DNA of 64,000 bases from CAZRCZ01 sp964598765. GTDB lineage: Bacteria > Sumerlaeota > Sumerlaeia > MVZB01 > JAJFLK01. Shown in pieces: positions 34,872-43,061 of the stretch; position 1 is the stretch's first letter, and each line of letters starts with the position of its first letter. Both the position numbers and the translations under genes were made by a program. The notes beneath the pieces were generated by a model. That model had not been told where the DNA came from, did not search any database, and worked only from the letters and a program-made list of their open reading frames with translations. The stretch covers positions 104,413 through 168,412 of the forward strand of contig CAZRCZ010000007.1 in the NCBI GenBank assembly GCA_964598765.1, given 5' to 3'.

Positions 34872-35471
34872 CTAGAAGAGGTATTTGACACCGGCCATTT
34901 CATCCTCTACTCCGCGTGCCCTAGTTTCATCATAGGCTTGCGCAAGCTCGTCGTAAGAGAACTCAGTGCCGAAGACATCCATGCTCACGGTTGGTAATCG
35001 TTGCTCGTAGTGAACGCGAATACCTCCTTGCGTTGGCGCATCAAATTCGTTGGTGTCAAAACAATATTCAGAATCGGCAGTGGTAATGAAGCTAGGGCGT
35101 GATTTTAGTATCCTGTTCAGCGCTTTGTTTATCAGAACGGCTTCGTCACCATGCCTGACCAAAAAGAATGCGGGGCAATCGACGGAACATCCGTGCGCCG
35201 ATACCTTGCTATCACAAATCGAAACAAAATCCCCAGCCGTGCGCACGTTCCCCGCATTGACCCAAGCCAAGATATGATGTCCCCATTTCTCAACATGGTA
35301 TAGAGTGGCGACGCTTGGATAACGGCTCCATAGGCTATATCCAGAAAGAATTACTTCATATTCATCATTCAGGAGACGGTATCTGCCATTATGTCCCCAA
35401 TGCCGAATCAATGGCTTATTTAATACGCTACAGCCGCCTAGCAACATCAGAGATGTCAAAGTTGGCGCCAA
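34872..35471 (-). CDS. Putative lipoprotein in the RHS array (immunity candidate)
   Basis: The 199 residues begin with a TTG at 35471, giving a short hydrophobic N-terminus with a lipobox-like LGGC (MAPTLTSLMLLGGC). An ATG at 35450 (MLLGGC) is too short for a signal. The rest is soluble and aromatic-rich (GYSLWSRYPSVATLYHVEKWGHHILAWVN) with cysteines at about 87, 95 and 99. I recognise no family. Its composition is visibly lower in GC than its neighbours. It sits between RHS core fragments b (overlap of 16 bases at its start) and c (one base after its stop), the position expected for an immunity or cargo gene. Function is inferred only from position. Confidence 0.6.
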   Translation of the reverse strand: MAPTLTSLMLLGGCSVLNKPLIRHWGHNGRYRLLNDEYEVILSGYSLWSRYPSVATLYHVEKWGHHILAWVNAGNVRTAGDFVSICDSKVSAHGCSVDCPAFFLVRHGDEAVLINKALNRILKSRPSFITTADSEYCFDTNEFDAPTQGGIRVHYEQRLPTVSMDVFGTEFSYDELAQAYDETRARGVEDEMAGVKYLF

Positions 35472-35590
35472 GGCGCAGTCGTGACCCGTCCATCGGCGTT
35501 GTAGGCGAAACTCTCGATCTGACCCAACGGCAACTTCCGAGTCTTCTTTCGCCCCTGCTCATCATAAGTCCACTCCGTCCGCCGATTCAC
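35456..35590 (-). pseudogene. RHS core fragment b
   Basis: Forty-four codons of RHS core (VNRRTEWTYDEQGRKKTRK, then IESFAYNADGRVTT), ending in TGA at 35456. Its first codon, GTG at 35590, overlaps the TGA of the HEAT-repeat gene. It corresponds to the same core position (DPLNRRT.W.YD..GRK) as fragment a and as DPLNRATLWDYDAHNR in the large RHS gene. Confidence 0.85.
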
Positions 35591-36168
35591 GGATGTGGAT
35601 TTCCGCCGGATCGCCTCGACTCAAGAGACTGCGACCCGCGCTTTGCAAATTCCCTTATGTCCATGTCCGGGCTACCCGAGGCCTTCTTAAGAAGATCAAT
35701 CACGGATTGATCTTCCGGGTCCGCAATCATTCCGAGAGATTCAAGGCCGAAAACACTTACATCATCGCCGGGGCGTTGTTGCGACGCCCTCATCAGGGCT
35801 GGCACGGCGCGACTTGCGCTCGGCCCAATTTGACCCAATGTGATGGTGGCCTGTCTCCGTGCGAATGCATCCGGTCCGTCCAGAAATTTCACAATCTCAT
35901 CAACGGCTGGTTCGGCATGTGGGCCAGCCACCCCAAGATAGGCTATTGCGGCCAGCCGTGTCCAGCCGTCCCATGAATGCAAAGACCGAATCATTGAACT
36001 CAAAGCCGCTTTGTCCGGAGGCGTGGATTTCACGCGATTGGCAAGACTCTGCATGCGTCGATTGACGAAATCTCGACGCGCTGATTCGAATATTGGGCCG
36101 AAGAACACAAGAACCAAGACGATAAACACGACCGCTATGCCCAAGAGGATCAAACAAGATTTCGTCAT
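35587..36168 (-). CDS. Membrane-anchored HEAT-repeat protein in the RHS array (immunity candidate)
   Basis: The 193 residues start at the ATG at 36168 (MTKSCLILLGIAVVFIVLVLVFFG), an N-terminal membrane anchor, then a polar linker. Residues about 65-180 are helical HEAT/Armadillo-like repeats (DGWTRLAAIAYLGVAGPHAEPAVDEIVKFL, ARRQATITLGQIGPSASRAVPALMRA). AAGGAATTGG precedes the ATG. HEAT proteins bind other proteins and give no enzymatic clue. It follows the tip remnant by 13 bases, and its TGA overlaps RHS fragment b. That placement suggests an immunity protein for a lost RHS toxin; this is inference. Confidence 0.7.
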   Translation of the reverse strand: MTKSCLILLGIAVVFIVLVLVFFGPIFESARRDFVNRRMQSLANRVKSTPPDKAALSSMIRSLHSWDGWTRLAAIAYLGVAGPHAEPAVDEIVKFLDGPDAFARRQATITLGQIGPSASRAVPALMRASQQRPGDDVSVFGLESLGMIADPEDQSVIDLLKKASGSPDMDIREFAKRGSQSLESRRSGGNPHP

Positions 36169-36181
36169 AACCAATTCCTTT

Positions 36182-36346
36182 CTAGCGGTATTCCGCCGGA
36201 AGCTGGCGGCGCCAAGGGTTCTCGGAGAACTCCTCAATCGGAAAAGTAATGGCTCCATCGCCAGTTGTACGGGCACTTTCATGCCAATGCAAAGCGATGT
36301 TATTGAGATAGTTTTCCCAGACCTCATACTGCTTGCTTTGCCCCAT
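36182..36346 (-). pseudogene. RHS tip remnant
   Basis: In the frame shifted relative to core fragment a there are 54 codons (MGQSKQYEVWENYLNNIALH, then TFPIEEFSENPWRRQLPAEYR). They have protein-like composition and end 13 bases before the HEAT gene. I read it as the C-terminal end of a former RHS tip that is now out of frame with its core. The match to any toxin family is unknown. Confidence 0.5.
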
Positions 36347-36357
36347 GAAAAACCTGC

Positions 36358-36585
36358 CCCAGTCGCGTCGGGATAACTCCGCCCGACCAGCCGATGGAGC
36401 GCGTCGTAAGTCCTCGTGACAAGCCGCCCGTCGAATTTGGTGTGTTGATCCATGTTCCCAGCCGGATCGTAGTGGAATCCCCCGGCGACGCTCTGCCCCG
36501 CGACGGCGGGCAACGCGCGCGACGCCTTGCGCCCATGAGGATCGTAAACCCAATCGGTCCGGCGATTCAAGGGATCGGTTTGACA
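36358..36585 (-). pseudogene. RHS core fragment a
   Basis: About 76 codons of YD core (DPLNRRTDWVYDPHGRKASR, then GGFHYDPAGNMDQHTKFDGRLVTRTYDALHRLVGRSYPDATG). It aligns with the large RHS gene segment that reads DPLNRATLWDYDAHNRM...AYDPAGRMTSHTKFDGS. Upstream it is cut by a long inverted repeat (36602-36715); downstream the frame breaks before the tip remnant. Confidence 0.88.
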
Positions 36586-36601
36586 AGGCGGGACGTTGGG
36601 A

Positions 36602-36715
36602 CTGTTGAAAAACCCCTTTCCTTCCGTGGCGCAGGCATCTTGCCTGCGAATTTCCCCAGCGGAAACGACGGGTTCGCAGGCGGGACGCCTGCGCCACGAA
36701 GGCTTTTTCAACAGC
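36602..36715. repeat. Inverted-repeat element F bounding the RHS array
   Basis: CTGTTGAAAAA at 36602 pairs with TTTTTCAACAG ending at 36715. Inside, CGTGGCGCAGGCATCTTGCC and its partner CGGGACGCCTGCGCCACG form a second, GC-rich stem. The element terminates RHS core fragment a and may have inserted into the core. Confidence 0.85.
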
Positions 36716-36985
36716 CCCACGTTTACTGCATTCCTAATTCAAAACAAGCGGACAGCCGCCAAACAAAATTACACCGCTTACTCTCGAGCCATTTCATCTC
36801 TTTGATCTCTGCGCCTCCGCGTGAGAATCTCCTCTCTTCCCTTAACGCCCCTTATTGTCCCTTAATCCGCATGGTCTTGCCTCTCCCCTCTTCTCAATCT
36901 CCACGTTCCCGCCGATAATCCCCCACAAACGCCGGGGAATCATTCTTCCCCTGCGAGCTTTGCGTCTCTGCGTGAGGTCTCTCCA

Positions 36986-37709
36986 ATGCCCGCATCCGAA
37001 AAACAAATCGCCGCCAACCCGCCAAAACTCCCTCCGTTCCACCGGCCCCATGACTCCCGACGGCAAATCCCGCGCCTCTCAAAACGCGCTCACCCACGGA
37101 CTTCTCGCCAAAAACCTCGTTCTCCCCAATGAAGACCGCGCCCAGTTCGACGATTTCTCCCAAAGCCTTCTCATTCAACTAAACCCCGCCGGCCTGCTGG
37201 AAACGTATCTCGCCGAACGCGTCGTTGCTTCCGCTTGGCGTCTCCACCGCATCCTCCGCGTGGAAAAAGACACCTTCCTGCTCTTGGGTTACGACGCCCC
37301 CAAAAACGAACCCCTGAAATTCCAAGGTCAGGCCATTGCCCTCATGAAGGACTCTCGCCAAAAGATCAACGCCTTGGAAAAACTCACCCGCTACGAGTCC
37401 CACCTCCACAAACTTTTTCGCCGCGACCTTGCCGACTACCGCAAACTCCAATCTTCCCGCCCAGCCACCGTCGGTCTCTCCATCATCGTGGAAACCTCCC
37501 CCGACCCGCTTTCCTTGACCGATCAAGAATCCTATAAGTCTTGTGAATCCAGTCCTCTTGACCCCCAAATTGGCTTCGTTTCGCAAAATTTGATTTCCGA
37601 CCCGCTGGAAACCCCTCCTGCGGACATGGCCCAGCCGCCCCCGGCTGGGAAATTCGAGGGACAGGAACGAGCCGAAGCACAGCCGGAAGCCCCGCGAGCC
37701 GGTCCCTGA
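36986..37709 (+). pseudogene. Conserved hypothetical gene with an apparent one-base frameshift
   Basis: Two frames join into a single recognisable family. ATG at 36986 gives MPASEKQIAAN, and after skipping one C in the CCC at 37018-37020 the other frame continues RQNSLRSTGPMTPDGKSRASQNALTHGLLAK. That is the start pattern of a widespread uncharacterised family (about 200-250 residues, predicted helical and cytosolic), and the rest (about 80-240) is intact to the stop at 37709. As read, the gene is broken near codon 11; a sequencing error in the C run is equally possible. The longer frame starting upstream at 36855 crosses repeat sequence and is not the real start. Confidence 0.75.
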
Positions 37710-37723
37710 ATTTCCACAGGCCT

Positions 37724-37747
37724 CGCTTCCTGACGGTCGCGGCTCGG
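37724..37747. repeat. Single arm of the B2 repeat
   Basis: CGCTTCCTGACGGTCGCGGC begins a 24-base sequence that matches the right arm of the coding-sequence palindrome at 12704-12727 with two differences. The left arm is absent. Confidence 0.7.
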
Positions 37748-37802
37748 ATCATCGCTCCAGTTTCTGAAACACGTCCTCAACAGTCTCTCGCGAAAGAAGA
37801 CG

Positions 37803-40800
37803 GTGAAAAGCGCCGAACGGTTCGCTATCCTCAACGGGGCGGGATTGGGCTTGTTGAAATTATTTCCTTCACGCTTCCTGACGATTTTCACCTCGATTCT
37901 CGCGTTGGCGGCCTTGTCCGCTTGCGGAAGCAAGGAAAAGCCCGCCCCGCAAAATCCTCCCAGAACTGGTCTGACAAAAGATATTCGTGGGACTGGTTCT
38001 TCTCCGTCTCAATTCCCGACCCCAATCGCCAAACAGGATCGAATCCCACCCCTCGCGCCGACGCCCCTTCCGGTTCCCGCGTCGGGCGAGATTCGCCTCA
38101 CGCCGGAGGATCGTCAACCTGAATTGGAAATCGCCGATGTTCGCCATTCGCCGACCGCCATTGATTTCACTCTGAAACTCCCTGCGGGCAAACCGATCCC
38201 TAAAGACCCCGAGCCTTTGATCTTCTGCGTTCCGAGCGAGGGAAAACTCCAAATCAAAACGATTCGCTATCGGTTGGGCGACCGCGCTCTTTACGACGAC
38301 GGATCCACGACCGCCTCGCAAAAATCGTTCGCGGATACCCTGCCGAAATCGCTCGACATCAAACGGCTTGGCATTCTGCGCCACTGGCCGATGGGAGCCT
38401 TGGCGATCAAGCCCGCGTTTTTCGACCCATTGAAATCGGACGCGGGGCATGGCGCTTTGGAGGTCTCTCTCCGAATCGCCTGGGAACAACCCGTTGCGCC
38501 GATTGCCAAATTTCGATTCGCTTCGGAGCTTGGAGTCGGCGCGCCATGGGAATGGGTCGGCAAAAAGCTGATCGTCAATCCCGACGCCCTGAACGATTTT
38601 GAAGTCGCCGATCCTCCCCTGCGCAAGGGTATCGGCATGGAGCCGACCACGTCATCGGCTTTAGTCCCCGGGACTCGTCCGTGGGCGCGTCTGCGGGTGG
38701 CTCAGCCCGGATTCTACCGACTTGATTTGGCGCGATTGGCCGAAATCGGATTGCCCGAAGCGCAGTCCACCCCGGATCAAGTCCGGCTCTTCCATCACGG
38801 CAAACCGCATCCTCTCTTGAAGCGCGGTCAAGGAGAAGAAACGGCGATTTATTTTTGGAGCGAACCGAACGATTCGATCTACAGCAAGGAACAAATTTAT
38901 TGGGTGACGCTCGGCGGCGATTTGCCTGACGCGAAAATCGAGAAGCCGGACCCTCTCCTGACGTTGCTTCCCGCGCGCCCGGTTTCCAAGACATTTCGGA
39001 CGGCGTCGGTCAATCGCGACAACGAGCTTTTGATTTCCTACGGAGATTTTCGCGCCGTCCGTTCGATGCGCTGGGCCGACACGCAACTCAAGCCGGGCGC
39101 GGCCGTGCCGATCACGGTCCGCTTCGACGATCCTCCCACCGCTCCGGCGCTCTTGAACGCGACGTTCAGCTTCTATTTTTTGCTGGATAATTTCGGCCAC
39201 AGTCCGGTCTTGGCGCGAGGCATGGGATTGAAGGTCGCAACCGGCGACGGCAAAACAACTTCCACGGCGTTTACGACCGATCAGGACAACAAGCGGACAT
39301 TTCAATTTCCTGCGTCTCTGATTCACGACGGAATGACGACGTTCGCGCTGACGTTGGAACAAGCGCAAGCGAGTCCGTTTATCGAGGCGGTTTGGCTGGA
39401 TTCGCTTTCCGTCCGGTATCCGGCTCCGCCGCGCCTTCGCTCCGGTCGGATGACTCTTTATCCAAATAACGATCCGACGCGCTGGCGATTGAATTGGACG
39501 CCGCTGGCGGAAGGGGATTCCTCCTCCGCGGGACGTTTGATCGCTTTGGCGGTGACCTCGCTCGGACAAGCGGAGCGTGAAGTGGCGATTTCGAAGCGCG
39601 TCGGCGTTCCGGGCGTCGCTTGGTCGAACAATCCCGAGTTGCGGGTCGAGGTTTACGATCCTTCCGCGATTCCGTTGGCGGGGAGTTTCGAGATACCCGC
39701 GTCGGATGATCTGGCGAACGAGAATCAAGGAGCCGATTATCTCATCATCACTCACCATGATTTTCTTCAGGGAGTCGAGCCATTGGCCGAACTCCATCGC
39801 CGACAAGGACTTCGCGTCAGGGTGGTGGATGTCCAGACCGTTTATGACACCTTCAGTCACGGCGAATTGACTCCCCATGCCTTGAGAAATTTTCTGGCCT
39901 ACACGCTGGAACATTGGCGGGAGGGCGCGCCGTCCTACGTTCTTTTGGTCGGCGACTGCGACAGCGATTACCGCGATTACGCGCGCAAAAACGTCCGCAA
40001 CTGGGTCCCGACCTACGCCCATGAAAGCGGAAGCGATCAGTGGGCGTCGGATGAATGGATGGCCCTTGTCGCCGGGGAAGACCTCCTCAGCGATTTCATG
40101 CTCACAAGAATTTCGGTCAATAACGTCAAGGACTTGGAGGCGGTCGTGAAAAAGCAAATTCGCTACGCGACCGATTATCCGTTCGGTCCTTGGCGCGCGC
40201 GGACCGCGATGATCGCCGACAATGAGCCCGAATTTCCCCTGACGTTGGATCGCCTGCGCGACCGCCATCTTCCGCGCGCCTACGAATCGGACCGCGTCTT
40301 CCTGAGCGAACTTCCCTGCGAGGACAACTATTATGCCGAGGATGACCGGCGACGGCAAATTTTCGCCACCGAGGGGCGCTGGATGAAAATCAGCGGCGTC
40401 GCCACGCGCGGCATCCTCGATCTCTTCCGATCCGGCGAAGCGGTGATGACCTACTTCGGCCACGGGTCTCCCAACGTCTGGGCGGACGAGCGGCTTTGGT
40501 TCGGCGGCGACAGTCCCAACAGCGACAACCTCTATCTGACCGGAACCGGATACACGCCGTTCGTGGCCAACTTCACCTGCAACACCGGCGCGATAGATTA
40601 TCCGATTCCGCAATGGAACATTGACATCGTCGAGGACATGGCGCGGGTCGAGAACGGCGGAGCCATCGGCGCGTGGGTTCCCTCGGGGCCGGGACTCTCG
40701 CCGGTGCAAGAGGCGTTGGGGAGCGTCTTGTTCAAAGCTCTCTTTCAAGATCGGGCGCGGCGCATCGGCGAGATCAACAATTTGACCAAGGCGCGCTACG

Positions 40801-42254
40801 CCGCGACCGATCGCTCCGCCGATTACATCTACATGTATGTCACGCTTGGCGATCCCGCTCAGGAATTGCATCTTACTCCGAACGTGTCCACCTTCGCTCT
40901 TCCCGATGCCGCCGCCTCTCCGGGCGGAACGATTCGCGCGACGCTCGCCGACGTCGTTCCCGCGTCCGGTCTTGTCGTCGCGCAAATTGACAATGAGCGG
41001 GGCGAGACGCTTTGGAAGGGAGAGAACACGACCTACACCCAAGGGCGACTTCCGATGGAAGTCAAACTCGCGGGGAACATCGCCGCCGGGCCAAAAGTTC
41101 TGCGCGTTTACGCATGGAATTCCGACGAAAGGAAAGACTTCGCGGCTTCGGCTCGATTTGAGGTTGCTTTGCCCGAAGATGATTTGACGACCGCTTCGAT
41201 TCGCGCCACAGGATTGAGTCGCGTTCACATCCGGGCGGAGATTCAAAACAAAGGCAGAGTTCAAAGCCAAGGGGGACGGATTGAAATCGCCAAACTCTCC
41301 GGCGAACGGTCGTTTCCCGTTGCGGGAGAACCCTACACCCTCAAGGCCGGTGAAGCGAAACGCCTCGACTTCGACGTTCTTAATTCCTCCGATCCGACCA
41401 CCGCCACGACGACGAGCGTCTTCGAGGTTCGCCTCAAGCCCTCTCATCTATCTTCTAAATTAATTCAGGCCGCCGAGCCTGCCATGCGACTCGCGTTGAA
41501 CAAAGCCGTCGCTCCGTCATGGCACGGACCTCATCTGCGGATTCGCCCCAGCTCCCTCGCCACCGATCCGTTGAGTCCTTCCGAGGGAGAAACCATTTTC
41601 GTTTCGTGCGTCGTGGAAAACCAAGGGGACCGTCCGTCGAATCCCGCGTCGTTGATTCTGTTCGACAACGATCCCGCCAAGGGGGGCAAACCGGCCTACG
41701 ATCACAACACAACGCCGCTTCGTCTTCCCAACCGCTTGCAGATCGAACCCTTGGGCGCAAGTCGGGAATTCTCCGCCAAACTTCGCTGGGATCCCTCCTT
41801 CAACGCGGGCGATCAAACGTATTGGGTTCAACTCGAACCGAATCCTCTGGACCCCAAGACCCAACGAGAAGACCTCTTGACAAGCGGTTCCCTGCGCGCG
41901 CGGACCAAGGCCAAACTGGGCTATCGCGGCGTTCATGCGACGGCAAACCGCGAGGATGCGGCGAAGATGAGGATGTTCCTTCATGCGGAAATCGTGAATG
42001 AAGGGGAAACCGAGGCCCGCAATGTTTCGATTGCCTTCTTCAAGGGAAAAAAAACCTCCCCTGAAAATCTGATTTGGGAAACGGTCGTGGAAAAGGTTCC
42101 TCCTCAATCCGCCGTGCCCGTGCAGTATGAATGGAATTTCAAGGAACGCTCCGCCTTGTTCGACGCCGAAGGGAACACCGGATTCAGGATTCAGGTCTGG
42201 ATCAAGGGAACCAAGCAGAGAATCACGAGTCCTTTGCCTGAAACCCAACGCTGA
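37803..42254 (+). CDS. C25 (gingipain-like) cysteine peptidase lipoprotein
   Basis: The 1483 residues carry a long N-terminus with a lipoprotein signal (ILALAALSACGSKEK, lipid cysteine at about residue 41). A beta-rich N-terminal region precedes the caspase-like C25 domain (about 640-1020). The catalytic pair is visible: histidine 887 in MTYFGHGS and cysteine 926 in ANFTCNTG, with the usual YVLLVGDCDSDYRDY upstream. The C-terminal part holds CARDB/Ig-like domains (about 1240-1320, VENQGDRPSNPASLILFDNDPAKGG). In known systems C25 proteins degrade proteins outside the cell or act in PorU-type sorting. Here it is probably anchored to the outer membrane. It has no adjacent partner. Confidence 0.9.
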   Translation: MKSAERFAILNGAGLGLLKLFPSRFLTIFTSILALAALSACGSKEKPAPQNPPRTGLTKDIRGTGSSPSQFPTPIAKQDRIPPLAPTPLPVPASGEIRLTPEDRQPELEIADVRHSPTAIDFTLKLPAGKPIPKDPEPLIFCVPSEGKLQIKTIRYRLGDRALYDDGSTTASQKSFADTLPKSLDIKRLGILRHWPMGALAIKPAFFDPLKSDAGHGALEVSLRIAWEQPVAPIAKFRFASELGVGAPWEWVGKKLIVNPDALNDFEVADPPLRKGIGMEPTTSSALVPGTRPWARLRVAQPGFYRLDLARLAEIGLPEAQSTPDQVRLFHHGKPHPLLKRGQGEETAIYFWSEPNDSIYSKEQIYWVTLGGDLPDAKIEKPDPLLTLLPARPVSKTFRTASVNRDNELLISYGDFRAVRSMRWADTQLKPGAAVPITVRFDDPPTAPALLNATFSFYFLLDNFGHSPVLARGMGLKVATGDGKTTSTAFTTDQDNKRTFQFPASLIHDGMTTFALTLEQAQASPFIEAVWLDSLSVRYPAPPRLRSGRMTLYPNNDPTRWRLNWTPLAEGDSSSAGRLIALAVTSLGQAEREVAISKRVGVPGVAWSNNPELRVEVYDPSAIPLAGSFEIPASDDLANENQGADYLIITHHDFLQGVEPLAELHRRQGLRVRVVDVQTVYDTFSHGELTPHALRNFLAYTLEHWREGAPSYVLLVGDCDSDYRDYARKNVRNWVPTYAHESGSDQWASDEWMALVAGEDLLSDFMLTRISVNNVKDLEAVVKKQIRYATDYPFGPWRARTAMIADNEPEFPLTLDRLRDRHLPRAYESDRVFLSELPCEDNYYAEDDRRRQIFATEGRWMKISGVATRGILDLFRSGEAVMTYFGHGSPNVWADERLWFGGDSPNSDNLYLTGTGYTPFVANFTCNTGAIDYPIPQWNIDIVEDMARVENGGAIGAWVPSGPGLSPVQEALGSVLFKALFQDRARRIGEINNLTKARYAATDRSADYIYMYVTLGDPAQELHLTPNVSTFALPDAAASPGGTIRATLADVVPASGLVVAQIDNERGETLWKGENTTYTQGRLPMEVKLAGNIAAGPKVLRVYAWNSDERKDFAASARFEVALPEDDLTTASIRATGLSRVHIRAEIQNKGRVQSQGGRIEIAKLSGERSFPVAGEPYTLKAGEAKRLDFDVLNSSDPTTATTTSVFEVRLKPSHLSSKLIQAAEPAMRLALNKAVAPSWHGPHLRIRPSSLATDPLSPSEGETIFVSCVVENQGDRPSNPASLILFDNDPAKGGKPAYDHNTTPLRLPNRLQIEPLGASREFSAKLRWDPSFNAGDQTYWVQLEPNPLDPKTQREDLLTSGSLRARTKAKLGYRGVHATANREDAAKMRMFLHAEIVNEGETEARNVSIAFFKGKKTSPENLIWETVVEKVPPQSAVPVQYEWNFKERSALFDAEGNTGFRIQVWIKGTKQRITSPLPETQR

Positions 42255-42355
42255 GAGGCGTTTTGTCATGGTCCAATTCCGCAATGTAAGGTAAACTAAC
42301 GGCGGGTGATTGAATTTTCTCCATTCGGCGGCGAATTCGATGATGGACCAAACTT

Positions 42356-42964
42356 ATGAATAAAAAATGTATGAAGTGCGGAAAGCAGGCGACGCACAAG
42401 ATCGTGAAGATCGAGAAGAATCAGGTCTTCGATCTTTACCTTTGTCAGGAACACGCCATCGAGAAAAGTCCCTACCTGAAGCCGAAAATTCCGCTCAGTG
42501 AAATACTCGCCAGCTTTCTGAGCCAAGAGCAGGCCGCCCAAACCGGAGCGGAAGGGGAAGCGAACATCAAATGCAAGACCTGCGGATTACCGTTGACCGC
42601 ATACCGCAAGACATTGTTCCTTGGCTGTCCCGATTGCTACGAATCCTTCCAGCCCCAGCTGATGCAGGACCTTCGCAAGTTTCACGGCAACGTCAAGCAT
42701 ATCGGTCGCAAGCCCGGCGGGGGAAAAGAAGCTCCTGCGACGGCGGGCGAAATTATTCCCGTTCCCGAAGCGCTTCCCGAACCTCCGCCGAAGATCGCCG
42801 AGCCTTCCGTGGAGCAAGGACTGAAGGAAAAGGCGCCGGACCCCTTGGCGGAAATCACCGAATTGACGGCGCAGATGAATCAAGCCATCGCCGGAGAAGA
42901 CTTCGAAAAAGCCGCCGCTTGCAGGGATCGGCTCAAAGAGCTTCGCGCAAAGCTGAAGAAATAA
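42356..42964 (+). CDS. McsA-like zinc-finger protein with UVR motif
   Basis: This 202-residue cytosolic protein has paired CxxC motifs (CMKCGK near residue 5, CKTCGLP about 72, CPDCYESF about 89) that bind zinc or other metals. A proline-rich linker (about 125-150) leads to a C-terminal UvrB/UvrC-type coiled motif (AIAGEDFEKAAACRDRLKELRAKL). This is the architecture of McsA, activator of the protein-arginine kinase McsB in heat-shock control. No mcsB or clpC lies nearby, so the role could differ. Confidence 0.88.
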   Translation: MNKKCMKCGKQATHKIVKIEKNQVFDLYLCQEHAIEKSPYLKPKIPLSEILASFLSQEQAAQTGAEGEANIKCKTCGLPLTAYRKTLFLGCPDCYESFQPQLMQDLRKFHGNVKHIGRKPGGGKEAPATAGEIIPVPEALPEPPPKIAEPSVEQGLKEKAPDPLAEITELTAQMNQAIAGEDFEKAAACRDRLKELRAKLKK

Positions 42965-43061
42965 TTTCACAATGAAATCCGGCGTCAGCGTCCACTCGAT
43001 TCGCCGGAAGTTTTGTCGTTTTTGGATTCTCGGATTTGAAATGTGAATTTGGAGAATTGCG

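Noticed and set aside
35040..35300. Zinc site in the lipoprotein-like gene (cysteines about 87, 95, 99)
   Set aside because: Spacing does not match a known ribbon and there is no second pair.
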